DNA of 39,559 bases. It comes from an uncultured Fusicatenibacter sp. (lineage in GTDB: Bacteria > Bacillota > Clostridia > Lachnospirales > Lachnospiraceae). Under the pieces are notes generated by a model. It was given only the letters and a program-made list of their open reading frames with translations. It was not told the DNA's origin and did not search any database. The DNA lies in assembly GCA_902493585.1 (NCBI GenBank), contig CABUPZ010000024.1:1-39559 (forward strand), read 5' to 3'. A program made the position numbers and the translations under genes. Below, piece by piece: positions 1 through 8,028 of this stretch; positions within the stretch are counted from its first letter, which is position 1; each line of letters starts with the position of its first letter.

Positions 1-59
1 TGGTGATTACTCATTACCGTAAAATTCTTAGTTCTCTCTACACGAAAAATCTGTGTCAT
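1..59 (-). CDS. Partial replication-initiator-like / HTH protein (N-terminus only)
   Basis: Only the first 19 codons lie in the window. They start at an ATG (57-59) behind a purine-rich ribosome site (AAGGAAG, then GGGGAG). The peptide begins MTQIFRVERTKNFTVMSNH. This resembles the N-terminus of helix-turn-helix replication initiator-like proteins on Lachnospiraceae mobile elements, which typically read FRVEKTKDYTVMSN and continue into a winged-helix domain. That family link is from memory of the motif, not from a search. It lies downstream of tnpV on the same strand, a pairing typical of integrative elements. The rest of the gene is off the left edge, so intactness cannot be judged. Confidence 0.6.
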   Translation of the reverse strand, partial: MTQIFRVERTKNFTVMSNH

Positions 60-178
60 ACTCCCCACTTCCTTTCCAGACAGAAAAAGACGCAAGCCAT
101 ATCTTATGACTCACGTCTTACTTCGCTCACAATATTCTATTTTTATCATTTACCTGCCAGATTAGTTACTGGCAATCC

Positions 179-526
179 TTATACATAAATCAATTCTTTC
201 AGGATAATCTCTTCTGCAATCGCTCTGTGCTGATTGGCAGCTCTTACCCATGCCATCTGATCTTTCTCCTTATCCGGCAGTGGTTCTTTTTCTTCCAACT
301 GTTTCAGAATCATTTCTTCCCGTTCTCTGGCTGCCTTATCTACTTCCAGAAGATGCTCTCCAATGGTGTCCTGCAGAAGCATCACCTGATAAGTTGAATT
401 TCGATGGTTCTTCAGATAATCTCTGCGAAGAAAACCATACTTGCCAAGTTGCTCCATCTGCTCACCGGATTTATAGGTGAGATTAGGAATCAGGTATCCA
501 TTTACATTCGTATACGTTAATTTCAT
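179..526 (-). CDS. tnpV: TnpV family transposon-encoded protein
   Basis: About 115 residues with the TnpV signature: an N-terminal LTYTNVNGYLIPNL, then GKYGFLRRDYLKNHR, a central charged helix (EVDKAAREREEMI) and a conserved end, WVRAANQHRAIAEEIILKELIYV in this family, of which the final ELIYV is invariant in the copies I know. TnpV proteins accompany Tn4451-type integrative elements; their biochemical role is not established. I start at the ATG at 526, which aligns with the usual family start and has GGAG 12 bases upstream; an in-frame ATG at 544 is possible but lacks a ribosome site. Full length for the family. The neighbours (initiator-like start on the left, transposase fragments on the right) indicate a decayed mobile island. 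Confidence 0.8.
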   Translation of the reverse strand: MKLTYTNVNGYLIPNLTYKSGEQMEQLGKYGFLRRDYLKNHRNSTYQVMLLQDTIGEHLLEVDKAAREREEMILKQLEEKEPLPDKEKDQMAWVRAANQHRAIAEEIILKELIYV

Positions 527-628
527 TTTATTAGCACTCTCCATTTCTCATCATTTTTTGACCACAAATTTACGACATTTACGACAAATCTGACACTGCT
601 TTACAATACCAGACAAAATGACTGATGC

Positions 629-660
629 CCCGGAAAGCCTGTAAAACAGGCACTTCCGGG
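629..660. repeat. Strong hairpin in the gap upstream of tnpV
   Basis: Outer arms CCCGGAA (629-635) and TTCCGGG (654-660) enclose inner arms GCCTGT and ACAGGC around an AAA loop. This gives about 13 paired bases with a small bulge. No T-run follows on either strand, so it is not a standard terminator. It may be a protein-binding or transfer-related site of the mobile element. Nearby at 568-586 the short direct repeat TTACGACA occurs twice. Confidence 0.55.
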
Positions 661-729
661 ATACACAAGACAGGACAAAAATCAACTTCCATTATCAAGA
701 GGTGAGTGCTAATTTTTTTAATAATTTTT

Positions 730-780
730 TTGGAAAGCCTCAAAAAAGCTTGATTTTACGGGCTTTTTCGGGCTTTCCAA
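730..780. repeat. Nested inverted repeat next to the ISL3 fragment
   Basis: TTGGAAAGCC (730-739) is matched perfectly by GGCTTTCCAA (771-780). A second inner pair, AAAAAAGC and GCTTTTT, sits inside. The AT-rich flanks and the position just beyond the ISL3-type fragment suggest an insertion-sequence end or a bidirectional stem-loop. Nothing coding is seen between 527 and 808. Confidence 0.5.
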
Positions 781-808
781 ATTTTTGATTTTTTCAAAAA
801 ATGGCTTA

Positions 809-1156
809 CTACGTAAGCGTCAAATAGGTTCTTTCCAAAGTTAGTTGATTTTGATGGGTTCTTTCTTTCTGCATAAACACTCGCAGGGAAGCAATTGTTC
901 CATTATATCCTTTCTGGCAGATATACTCGTGAATCTTTTGATATGTAATGCCTTGTGCTCGCATTTTTATTACATCCGACTCATAAGGGGCAAGTTTCCC
1001 TGGCCTTCTCGAATCATAATGTCCGTTACTTACAGGACAGTCTTCTTTTAAGTATTTTTTTATTGTAACAGTCGTGTGTCCGGTTAAACGTGAAATTTCA
1101 TCAATGGAATGCCCACTAGCATAAATCTGTCTTACCTCATTGATTGCAAGCTGTTT
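809..1156 (-). pseudogene. ISL3-type transposase fragment (HTH region)
   Basis: An open stretch between a TAG at 1157-1159 and a TAG at 809-811 has no proper start. It encodes a helix-turn-helix segment (HSIDEISRLTGHTTVTIKKYL) followed by RRPGKLAPYESDVIKMRAQG and QKGYNGTIASLRVFMQKER. This pattern matches the internal HTH insert of clostridial ISL3 transposases, where a region resembling GYTGTxxxLRxFIxKER follows the HTH. IS21 IstA carries a related HTH and is the alternative. Both the zinc-binding N-terminus and the catalytic core are missing, so the fragment cannot be active. It lies head to head with the IstB fragment, so at least two events shaped the site. Confidence 0.6.
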
Positions 1157-1162
1157 CTACAT

Positions 1163-1441
1163 ATGAACAAGTACCGCAAAAGAATCAGATACTATGCACG
1201 AATCCAGCTGCTGTTCATTGATGACTTCGCCATCAGCCGGTATTCAGAAGAAGGCATTAAGATCTTATACCATCTCATAAAACTTAGGGACGACTTTGGA
1301 ACATCTACTCTCTTCAGCTGTCCGTATTCTCCAGATGAGTGGGGAAACCAGCTGAGCGATGAGAAGGAGTGCTACGGTAAGCTTGACCAAATCCGGCGCA
1401 GGCTGACTACAGGATTTACCGTATTGATTGAGAAGGCATAG
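1163..1441 (+). pseudogene. IstB (IS21 family) ATP-binding helper, C-terminal fragment
   Basis: The 92 codons from 1163 encode LLFIDDFAISRYSEEG, a Walker B-type segment. They continue into a long helix and STLFSCPYSPDEWGNQL, KLDQIRRRLTTG and a terminal GFTVLIEKA. This is the C-terminal half of the AAA+ helper ATPase of IS21 elements, where the usual wording is LLIIDDF, SQxPxxxW and DRLVHNAYxIxLKG. The Walker A half is absent. The sequence abruptly meets the opposite-strand ISL3 fragment near 1157, so this is a truncated relic. Confidence 0.6.
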
Positions 1442-1685
1442 CCTTTAGGAACAAGGATCAATACTGATTAGCAGGGCGGAGCCCCCCTCTGCCCTATTGC
1501 TCTCTACAACTGACCGCTTAATATGGTCCAGTCCGACCGGGAAATGCGGCCCTGCTGGCCGCAGAAAGTGGCTGTTTGCAAAAAAGGTCAGGCAAGCATA
1601 AGTTATATCCGTTTAGCCAGTTCCATTAAAAAGCAGCACTGGCATCAGCCGACTGAACCAATGTAATGATGCCGGGGTCAAAACA
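1442..1685. other. Non-coding debris after the IstB fragment
   Basis: No plausible gene is seen. The stretch holds small stem-loops, notably GCGGCC/GGCCGC near 1547-1565 and GGCATCA/TGATGCC near 1641-1675. It is probably the trailing part of the IS21-type element. Confidence 0.4.
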
Positions 1686-1850
1686 TAGCATTTTCTATGT
1701 GCGAACCTCTGCTTGACGGACTGCTTGAAAAGTTTTTCTGAGAGGGGGGAACGTATGAGGACTATTCAGACCTGTCCCGATATCCCTCTCTCAGAATACG
1801 TTCATACAATACTTCCGCTCCCTTCCGGATGCTTTCTGAGAAAATGCTAT
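1686..1850. mobile_element. Possible 165-bp miniature element with 12-bp terminal inverted repeats
   Basis: ATAGCATTTTCT at 1686-1697 is matched perfectly by AGAAAATGCTAT at 1839-1850. Inside, a 12-bp stem (one G-T pair) joins about 1737-1748 with about 1785-1796. The loop segment GAACGTAT (1748-1755) is complementary to ATACGTTC (1796-1803) lying beyond that stem, an order that would allow a pseudoknot in RNA. There is no coding capacity. No clear target-site duplication is visible, so the call as a miniature inverted-repeat element is tentative. It ends only 17 bases from the stop of the adjacent esterase gene. Confidence 0.35.
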
Positions 1851-1867
1851 TGAACTAAACAGCCAGT

Positions 1868-3190
1868 TCAAACAAACTCCACCGGCACATCAAAAATCTT
1901 GATCTTATCGTAGCATTCCCAGCCGTTTCCCGGACTTCCGGATTTCATGAACTCTGTCCAGGCATCCAGCATTTCCCGGCTCAGGACATAATCGTCTTTC
2001 CCCATAGGCCTGCTACTCCTGGAAAGAGTTCCAAAAGTATACCACAGCTCTGCCGAATGGAAGGAACCCGCGTCATCGCCCGGAAGATCACGGGTAAAAT
2101 AATAAACATACGGAGCCTTCATGCTGTTTTCGATCACCTTTCTGCTCCATGCCTCTATGCTTTCATAAAGAGGTCCTTTTTCGCCGCGGTCAAGTATTTC
2201 TGTCGTCACCCACACATCATCTTTTGTCGATCCCAGCATATAGGAGATGTTTTTTATACTCCCCTTCTCTACAGATTTCTCAAGATCTTCCGTAAGAAGA
2301 TGATTGTCGATATTAGGAGAAAAACACATCAGCCGGTCTGGATGCAGTCTGGAAAAAGCAATCTGATATTCGAGCAGCTTCTCTGGTGCAATGCTCCTGA
2401 GTTCATCCAAGGATCCGATTCCGCAGTATTTGGTAAATTCACTGCCTGTCTGTTCTGCTTCAGCCAGCCTGGTATTAGAAAACACACCGGTATAATAGCT
2501 GAGTCCGCTCTGAAATATAGCTTTGCTGATCCAGTTTTCCGTCAGAGGAGATGTGGTCAGGATCTGAGCACTGACAGCTCCCGCGGACTGACCGAACACA
2601 GTGATATTATCCGGATCCCCGCCGAATGAGCTTATATTTTCCCGCACCCATTTTAAGGCGAAGATCTGATCGAGGAGGCCGTAATTTCCGCTGATTTTTT
2701 CTTCACTTTCCTGGCTGAGCCATGGATGCGCCAGAAATCCCAGCACACCGACACGGTAGTTAAATGTAACCAGCAGTACTCCTCTTTTGTTATATTCTGC
2801 TCCGTCAAACTCCATCTCATGACCATATCCGTGATCATACCCGCCGCCATGGATCCAGAACGCAACCGGAAAGGGAGCTTTCTGATCATTCTTCGGCTGC
2901 CAGATATTCAGATAAAGACAGTCTTCACTGTAAGGAGTTTCGTATTTGGGATCCCAGTAGAATTCTTTGTCGTAAAAACTTTTCCCATCAGAGACAGGCA
3001 TATAATTCCGGTTTGGGAAAGAATCTGCACAAAGCACTCCATTCCACGGTTCTGCCTCCTGCGGCGGACAAAATCTCAGAGCTCCGACAGGAGGACGGGC
3101 ATATGGGATTCCTTTATAAACAACGGACTCATCTTCTTCTGACCCCTTTACAACGCCGTACTTTAATCTTACCTCTCTGCTATCAGACAT
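1868..3190 (-). CDS. Type B carboxylesterase (para-nitrobenzyl esterase-like)
   Basis: A 440-residue alpha/beta-hydrolase of the carboxylesterase type B family. Visible family marks are GIPYARPPVGALRF near the N-terminus, SEDCLYLNIW, the oxyanion-hole motif WIHGGG, FNYRVGVLGF, and the nucleophile elbow FGQSAGA with Ser near residue 202. The His is in SFHSAELWYTFG and the acid probably lies in GSTKDD. It has no signal peptide and so should be cytoplasmic, hydrolysing ester bonds of small or imported acylated compounds. I choose the ATG at 3190 because AGAGG lies 8 bases upstream; a GTG at 3199 is in frame. It follows the second esterase (27 bases) at the end of the carbohydrate operon. The family runs up to about 500 residues, so this copy is compact. 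The substrate is unknown. Confidence 0.85.
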   Translation of the reverse strand: MSDSREVRLKYGVVKGSEEDESVVYKGIPYARPPVGALRFCPPQEAEPWNGVLCADSFPNRNYMPVSDGKSFYDKEFYWDPKYETPYSEDCLYLNIWQPKNDQKAPFPVAFWIHGGGYDHGYGHEMEFDGAEYNKRGVLLVTFNYRVGVLGFLAHPWLSQESEEKISGNYGLLDQIFALKWVRENISSFGGDPDNITVFGQSAGAVSAQILTTSPLTENWISKAIFQSGLSYYTGVFSNTRLAEAEQTGSEFTKYCGIGSLDELRSIAPEKLLEYQIAFSRLHPDRLMCFSPNIDNHLLTEDLEKSVEKGSIKNISYMLGSTKDDVWVTTEILDRGEKGPLYESIEAWSRKVIENSMKAPYVYYFTRDLPGDDAGSFHSAELWYTFGTLSRSSRPMGKDDYVLSREMLDAWTEFMKSGSPGNGWECYDKIKIFDVPVEFV

Positions 3191-3216
3191 ACCTCTCACC
3201 TCTTTCTTCTTTACTG

Positions 3217-4776
3217 TTATTCTTCCGCCAGTCCGACATATCCAAGCAGCTTCTGTTCTTCCAGCGGTTTCATGACTGAGATAAATTCAGGAAACAGCTC
3301 ATGATCATAATTACATCTTACTTGCGTATTATCGTTTTCGAAGACCATCACATACTCTTTTTCCGGACTGCTGGCCGGCCAGTGGGGAATAAACGGATTA
3401 TCCGGACTGCCATGCCGGGCAAAACCGATCAGACTGCAGAACATCTCGTTTTCAATTCTTTCGGATACACCTGATAACTGGACCGCCGGAACCATTTTTG
3501 TATTGTGGAACACAAAGGGAATGTCTGCACAGTGCCACGGCACAGTCCCGCCGGCATATGGAGATTCATAATCAAACATATAAGAATATGTGCTGTTATT
3601 CATTCCGGATCTCTCCTCTATGTAATCTTTTGTCGCTTCTCTGAAGATAAAGTCCATCTGAAGAATATCTATCACATTTCTGCCAGGGTATGCTTTCCGA
3701 AATAATGGAATCAGTTTCCCGGCGGCTTCAGGACCTGTTTCTCTCTCCACACGGGCCACCTGCTCTTCTTCTGTCATTTTGTTTTTATCGTAATCTGTCT
3801 CCCGGAATGAGGAAAGCTCCCCAAACGCGCTTCCAATGATCATCGGTATTCCTGCCGTTTCCCGTCGGAATCCGTTTTCCAGCGGATCTCCCCTATAAAA
3901 TGCATTGGGATGAGGCGCTCCGCCAACATACTCTCCTTCTTTTTCCAGATGAGCTCTTGCGGACAGATACGCCTGTGCCAGCATATGATAAGGAACCGTT
4001 TCCAGATCCTTTATGTCTGCGATCCCCAGCTTTTCCATAATCTCTGTAACAAGTGCTTTTCCGTTTCCCTTTGCGTCACTGATCACATAACTGATCCCGC
4101 TCATGATCATTGCTTTGTGGAACAGACCATCAGCTGCCGGTGTCTGGAGAAGCGCCGTGATCTTGCATCCTCCTCCGGACTGTCCGACCAAAGTAACATT
4201 ATCCGGATCTCCTCCGAAATTTTCAATATTATCCCGTATCCACCGCAGGGCAGCAATAAGATCTTCCGTCCCTGCATTTCCTGAATTCTCATATTCTTTT
4301 CCAAAATCAGACAGATCACAGTACCCGAGTACATTGAGCCGGTGATTGACCGACACAACCACCGCCTGTCCCAGCCGGCACATGTTCTCTCCTTCATACG
4401 CAAGCTGCTCCATAGACGAGCCTGTCTCAAAACCGCCTCCATGGATCCACACGATTACTGGACGTTTTCCCTTGTCTGTTTTCGGAGTCCATATATTCAG
4501 GTTCTGACAGTTTTCATCCTCTGCCCAGTATCTATGGGGGACCAGAAGCTCATTGTCACGGGAAGGCTCCTCAAGAAGAGGGCACACATATCCATAGCTC
4601 GTACAGTCCAGAACTCCATCCCAAGGCTCTGCCTTCTCCGGTTTGTGAAAACGTCTTGCCTTCGCATAGGGGATTCCCTTGAAAATCGAGATCCCGTCAT
4701 ATTGATATCCGCGTATTGTCCCGCTTTCTGTTACGGCAGTCACACGGTCTTTCCCTGCAAGAAAAAAATGATTCAT
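3217..4776 (-). CDS. Type B carboxylesterase, second copy
   Basis: 519 residues with the type B carboxylesterase plan: GISIFKGIPYAKARRF, CQNLNIWTPK, oxyanion loop WIHGGG, VNHRLNVLGY, and a nucleophile elbow VGQSGGG (Ser200; GQSGGG rather than GESAG). The His is in VPWHCADIPFVF. There is no signal peptide or membrane segment. The start ATG has AAGGAGGAGG just upstream. It sits 56 bases after the GH3 gene and 27 bases before the other esterase. The two proteins are clearly diverged paralogues, which suggests two acyl groups or positions on one substrate. Together with the transporter this points to intracellular de-esterification of an imported, acyl-decorated glycoside; that is inference from context. 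Confidence 0.85.
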   Translation of the reverse strand: MNHFFLAGKDRVTAVTESGTIRGYQYDGISIFKGIPYAKARRFHKPEKAEPWDGVLDCTSYGYVCPLLEEPSRDNELLVPHRYWAEDENCQNLNIWTPKTDKGKRPVIVWIHGGGFETGSSMEQLAYEGENMCRLGQAVVVSVNHRLNVLGYCDLSDFGKEYENSGNAGTEDLIAALRWIRDNIENFGGDPDNVTLVGQSGGGCKITALLQTPAADGLFHKAMIMSGISYVISDAKGNGKALVTEIMEKLGIADIKDLETVPYHMLAQAYLSARAHLEKEGEYVGGAPHPNAFYRGDPLENGFRRETAGIPMIIGSAFGELSSFRETDYDKNKMTEEEQVARVERETGPEAAGKLIPLFRKAYPGRNVIDILQMDFIFREATKDYIEERSGMNNSTYSYMFDYESPYAGGTVPWHCADIPFVFHNTKMVPAVQLSGVSERIENEMFCSLIGFARHGSPDNPFIPHWPASSPEKEYVMVFENDNTQVRCNYDHELFPEFISVMKPLEEQKLLGYVGLAEE

Positions 4777-4832
4777 GTTCCTCCTCCTTATGTATGATCG
4801 TCAACAAAACAGATTATATATTCTCCCTGTCA

Positions 4833-7118
4833 TCAAGCCTTATTCAGCCGGTCCATGATCTCACTGAATTCGCGTTCTGTCAGCCTCTGTCCCTGCACCA
4901 TGATAGAGTCATCTTCCATGGCATGATATATGGGAACAGCATACGCAAACGGGCTGCCCAGGATCACATCTTTTTTCTCATCCGGGATCAGGATCCTTTT
5001 TTTGTCCCCATCCAGCTTCTCAGCGGCTTCTTTTACTCTATTATCCGCAAATATTCTCTGCACCGGCGTATAGCGATGATATAAGATTCCCGGTTCTCCG
5101 GAGATCATCCGAACTTCCGCGCGATCAATGATCTCACGGGAACTCACTCCGAGAAGCAACTGATACCTTCCGCTTTCTGCTACCCATTTTTTCTGTTCTT
5201 CGCTGTAGTATTCAAAGGCCTCTCGATCCAGCTCCATAGATATTTTCGCCTTTTCTCCAGGTTCCAGATATACTTTGGCAAACGCCTTCAGCTCCTTTGG
5301 CGGCCGAATGGCACTGGCGTTTTCCGGATGCACATAAAGCTGCAGGACCTGACTGCCGGCGCGTTTTCCCTTATTATATATATCGACCGTGACCTTTACT
5401 CTGTCCTGCGGGGATATCTCTGATTCGCTTAACTCCATCTTTCCATAGGAAAAATCCGTATAGCTCAGACCATGTCCGAAGCAGAACAAGGGTTCCGATC
5501 TTCTTGCGTCATACCAGCGGTAACCGACAAAGATATCCTCTCCATACAGAACATTTTCCTTAACCTGAGGATATGTTACATAATTCAGAAAGGCTGGTGT
5601 ATCTTCCAGTCTGCCCGGATATGTTTCCGCCAGTCTGCCCCCGGGTTCTGCCATGCCGTACAGCACATCCGCTGTCGCTCCGCCGGTACTTTCTCCCGCC
5701 GGATACACCTGCAGGATTGCCGCCGCGGATGCATATGGTGACAGATCAACCGGTGCTCCGCTGTTGTTGATCAGTACTACCGGCTTTCCTATACTCATCA
5801 CCTCTTGCAGCACTTTCCTCTGATCTTCCGGAAGGTACAGAGAACTTCTGTCCAGCCCCTCTCCCTCACATCCAAAGGGCAGGCCGGAAAAGAACAGAAC
5901 GATCTCGGCCTGACCTGCCGTTTCTGCCGCCTCCACCGCCAGTCTGTCAGACACTTCTGCCCCTTCCTGACGCAAGTCCATCCTATAGCCAGGAGCATAC
6001 AGCGGTTGTTCTCCCAGGATTTTGCTGATTTCCTCAAAAGCATTTTCCAGATGGTATGCATTGGAAAATCCCGAGCCGGCCCCCATAAACAAAGGCTGTT
6101 TCGCCATAGCGCCGATCACGGCGATCCTCTTCTCAGGTGTCAGCGGCAGCACACCATTGTTTGAAAGCAGGACCAGACAGTCCGCCGCCATCCTTCTTGC
6201 CAGGGCATGCTCCTCTTCCTGATCTTCTTCTCCACTGCATCCGGCTCCACGGATCTTTTCATACACCTCCAGAAGATGCTGTATATTCTCATTGATCTCA
6301 GCCTGTGTCAGTTCGCCACTGTCGAGAGCATTCTGCACTTCTGCATAATGAGACGCCCCCAGTTCATAATCCATTCCACACGCATGAGACACGGCGCTGT
6401 GTCCGGTCTGTATAGCGGCCCCATCTGATGTTATATATCCGTCAAAGCCAAACTCTTTCCTTAATACGTCCATCAGATGTCTGTTTTCATTTACATAAGC
6501 ACCATTCACACGGTTATAGGATGTCATGAGACTCCATGGCTTTCCTTTCCTGAGAGCGATCTGGAATCCCCGCATATAGATTTCCCTTAATGCCCTTTCT
6601 GATACGACCGCATTCGTCGTCATCCGCTCAAATTCCTGATTGTTGCAGACAAAATGTTTCGGGCAGGCCGATACGCCTTCCTCCTGAACTCCCCGGATAT
6701 AAGCCGCCGCCAGTTCTCCTGAAAGCACAGGATCTTCCGAAAAATATTCAAAATTACGGCCGCAGAGCGGAGATCTCTTGATATTCATACCTGGTCTAAA
6801 CAGAATATCGATCTTCTGGTTTTTGCAGGCTCTCCCTGTCATTTTTCCTGCCAGCTTTGCCTCCTCAGCATTCCAAGAAGCTCCCAGCGCGGATGCGGAG
6901 GGCCATGTGACACACTGATACTCATCTTCCCGCCTTTGCGCTTCATCTTTGAACCAGTAATCCATTTCCTTTGCGCTGTCCGCTGTCTTTATCCTTTGGA
7001 TCCCATACCTTTTCAGCGGATTAGGTATTTCAGTATTTTTCCATGCTTCTGATGTAACGATCGCTTTTTCTTTATTGCTCAATTCCGCAAATATACGCTG
7101 CATTTGTCCTTTATCCAT
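4833..7118 (-). CDS. Glycoside hydrolase family 3 (beta-glycosidase)
   Basis: 761 residues with the three GH3 modules in order: the TIM barrel (roughly 1-290), the alpha/beta sandwich (about 310-540, with LLSNNGVLPL), and a C-terminal fibronectin III-like domain (about 590-670, QLYVHPE, PPKELKAFAKVYLEPGE). Substrate-site motifs seen are NIKRSPLCGRNFEYFSEDP, KHFVCNN (Lys154-His155) and SYNRVNGAYVNEN. The nucleophile is Asp232 in YITSDGAA, where most family members have SDW. No signal peptide is present, so it should act on sugars after import. The ribosome site AGGAG overlaps the stop of the permease 4 bases upstream, indicating translational coupling. Beta-glucosidase or beta-xylosidase activity is likely, but specificity cannot be read from sequence. 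Confidence 0.9.
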   Translation of the reverse strand: MDKGQMQRIFAELSNKEKAIVTSEAWKNTEIPNPLKRYGIQRIKTADSAKEMDYWFKDEAQRREDEYQCVTWPSASALGASWNAEEAKLAGKMTGRACKNQKIDILFRPGMNIKRSPLCGRNFEYFSEDPVLSGELAAAYIRGVQEEGVSACPKHFVCNNQEFERMTTNAVVSERALREIYMRGFQIALRKGKPWSLMTSYNRVNGAYVNENRHLMDVLRKEFGFDGYITSDGAAIQTGHSAVSHACGMDYELGASHYAEVQNALDSGELTQAEINENIQHLLEVYEKIRGAGCSGEEDQEEEHALARRMAADCLVLLSNNGVLPLTPEKRIAVIGAMAKQPLFMGAGSGFSNAYHLENAFEEISKILGEQPLYAPGYRMDLRQEGAEVSDRLAVEAAETAGQAEIVLFFSGLPFGCEGEGLDRSSLYLPEDQRKVLQEVMSIGKPVVLINNSGAPVDLSPYASAAAILQVYPAGESTGGATADVLYGMAEPGGRLAETYPGRLEDTPAFLNYVTYPQVKENVLYGEDIFVGYRWYDARRSEPLFCFGHGLSYTDFSYGKMELSESEISPQDRVKVTVDIYNKGKRAGSQVLQLYVHPENASAIRPPKELKAFAKVYLEPGEKAKISMELDREAFEYYSEEQKKWVAESGRYQLLLGVSSREIIDRAEVRMISGEPGILYHRYTPVQRIFADNRVKEAAEKLDGDKKRILIPDEKKDVILGSPFAYAVPIYHAMEDDSIMVQGQRLTEREFSEIMDRLNKA

Positions 7119-7122
7119 ATTG

Positions 7123-7995
7123 TTACTCCTTCACTGCTCCCAGTGTGATCCCTTTTACAAAATATTTTTCGAAAAACGGAAACGCAGCCATGATAGGAAC
7201 AACCGAAAGCACGGCGATCGCCATACGAACAGTCACCCCGGGGATTTGGCTGGTGGACTGGGAAATCCCGCTGTTATTAGCCAAGAAAGATACATTGTTC
7301 GTCATATTTCTGAGTACCTGCTGGATACTCGCCATTTTTCCGTCATCTATATAGTAAAGGCTGTTCTGCCAGTCATTCCAGTAATTGATCACATTAAGCA
7401 GTCCGACTGTCGCTATGATAGGTTTGGAGAGGGGCACTATGATCCTGAGAAAGATAGTAAATTCACCTGCCCCGTCTATCCTTGCCGATTCTCTCAACGC
7501 AGGCGATATGCTGTTGCTGTAATAATTTTTCAGTAAAATGACATTAAACGCGCTGCACAGCAGATTTGGAACAATATACGCAAGATATGTATTCTTGATC
7601 ATAAATACATTGGTATAAAAATAGTAAGTCGGTATCAGTCCCCCGTTAAACAGCATAGTAAAGATTACAAGAAACATAAGTATTTTTTTGCCCGTTATAT
7701 TCTGCGCCAGTCCGTATGCCAGCGTACATGTGATCGCCAGACTCAGTACTGTCCCTGCCACTGTGACACATATCGTGATCAGATAGGCCCTGCCCAGCAC
7801 ATCTATCCTCTGCAGGATATACCGGTACGCCTCCAAACTGAATTCACTGGGCCACAGAGAATATCCGTCTCTTATGGCCGCGCTTTCATCTGAAAAAGAA
7901 GACATGACCATTACCATCACGGGGATCAGCACCATCAGGCTGAAAATTGTTAATATCACATTCGCCATAATGTGATAGCGGGTTTTTTCTTTCAT
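7123..7995 (-). CDS. ABC sugar transporter permease, LplC/YtcP type
   Basis: 290 residues with about six hydrophobic segments. The inner-membrane signature EAA loop is ALRESARIDGAGEFTIFLRIIVPLSKP (EAA-type, with the usual A..DGA..G......I..P), followed by YWNDWQNSLYYI, characteristic of CUT1-family permeases. The C-terminus FFEKYFVKGITLGAVKE is typical of the LplC/YtcP subgroup. It should form the translocation pore with the neighbouring permease; the partner ATPase is not encoded here. The start ATG follows GGAAGAGG. It lies 33 bases after the first permease gene and is coupled to the GH3 gene. The likely cargo is an oligosaccharide. Confidence 0.92.
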   Translation of the reverse strand: MKEKTRYHIMANVILTIFSLMVLIPVMVMVMSSFSDESAAIRDGYSLWPSEFSLEAYRYILQRIDVLGRAYLITICVTVAGTVLSLAITCTLAYGLAQNITGKKILMFLVIFTMLFNGGLIPTYYFYTNVFMIKNTYLAYIVPNLLCSAFNVILLKNYYSNSISPALRESARIDGAGEFTIFLRIIVPLSKPIIATVGLLNVINYWNDWQNSLYYIDDGKMASIQQVLRNMTNNVSFLANNSGISQSTSQIPGVTVRMAIAVLSVVPIMAAFPFFEKYFVKGITLGAVKE

Positions 7996-8028
7996 CTGCC
8001 TCTTCCTTTCCCATATGAATCCATACGT

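Noticed and set aside
845..1051. 68-codon plus-strand open frame
   Set aside because: The opposite strand encodes a recognisable ISL3-type HTH segment; this frame has no such support.
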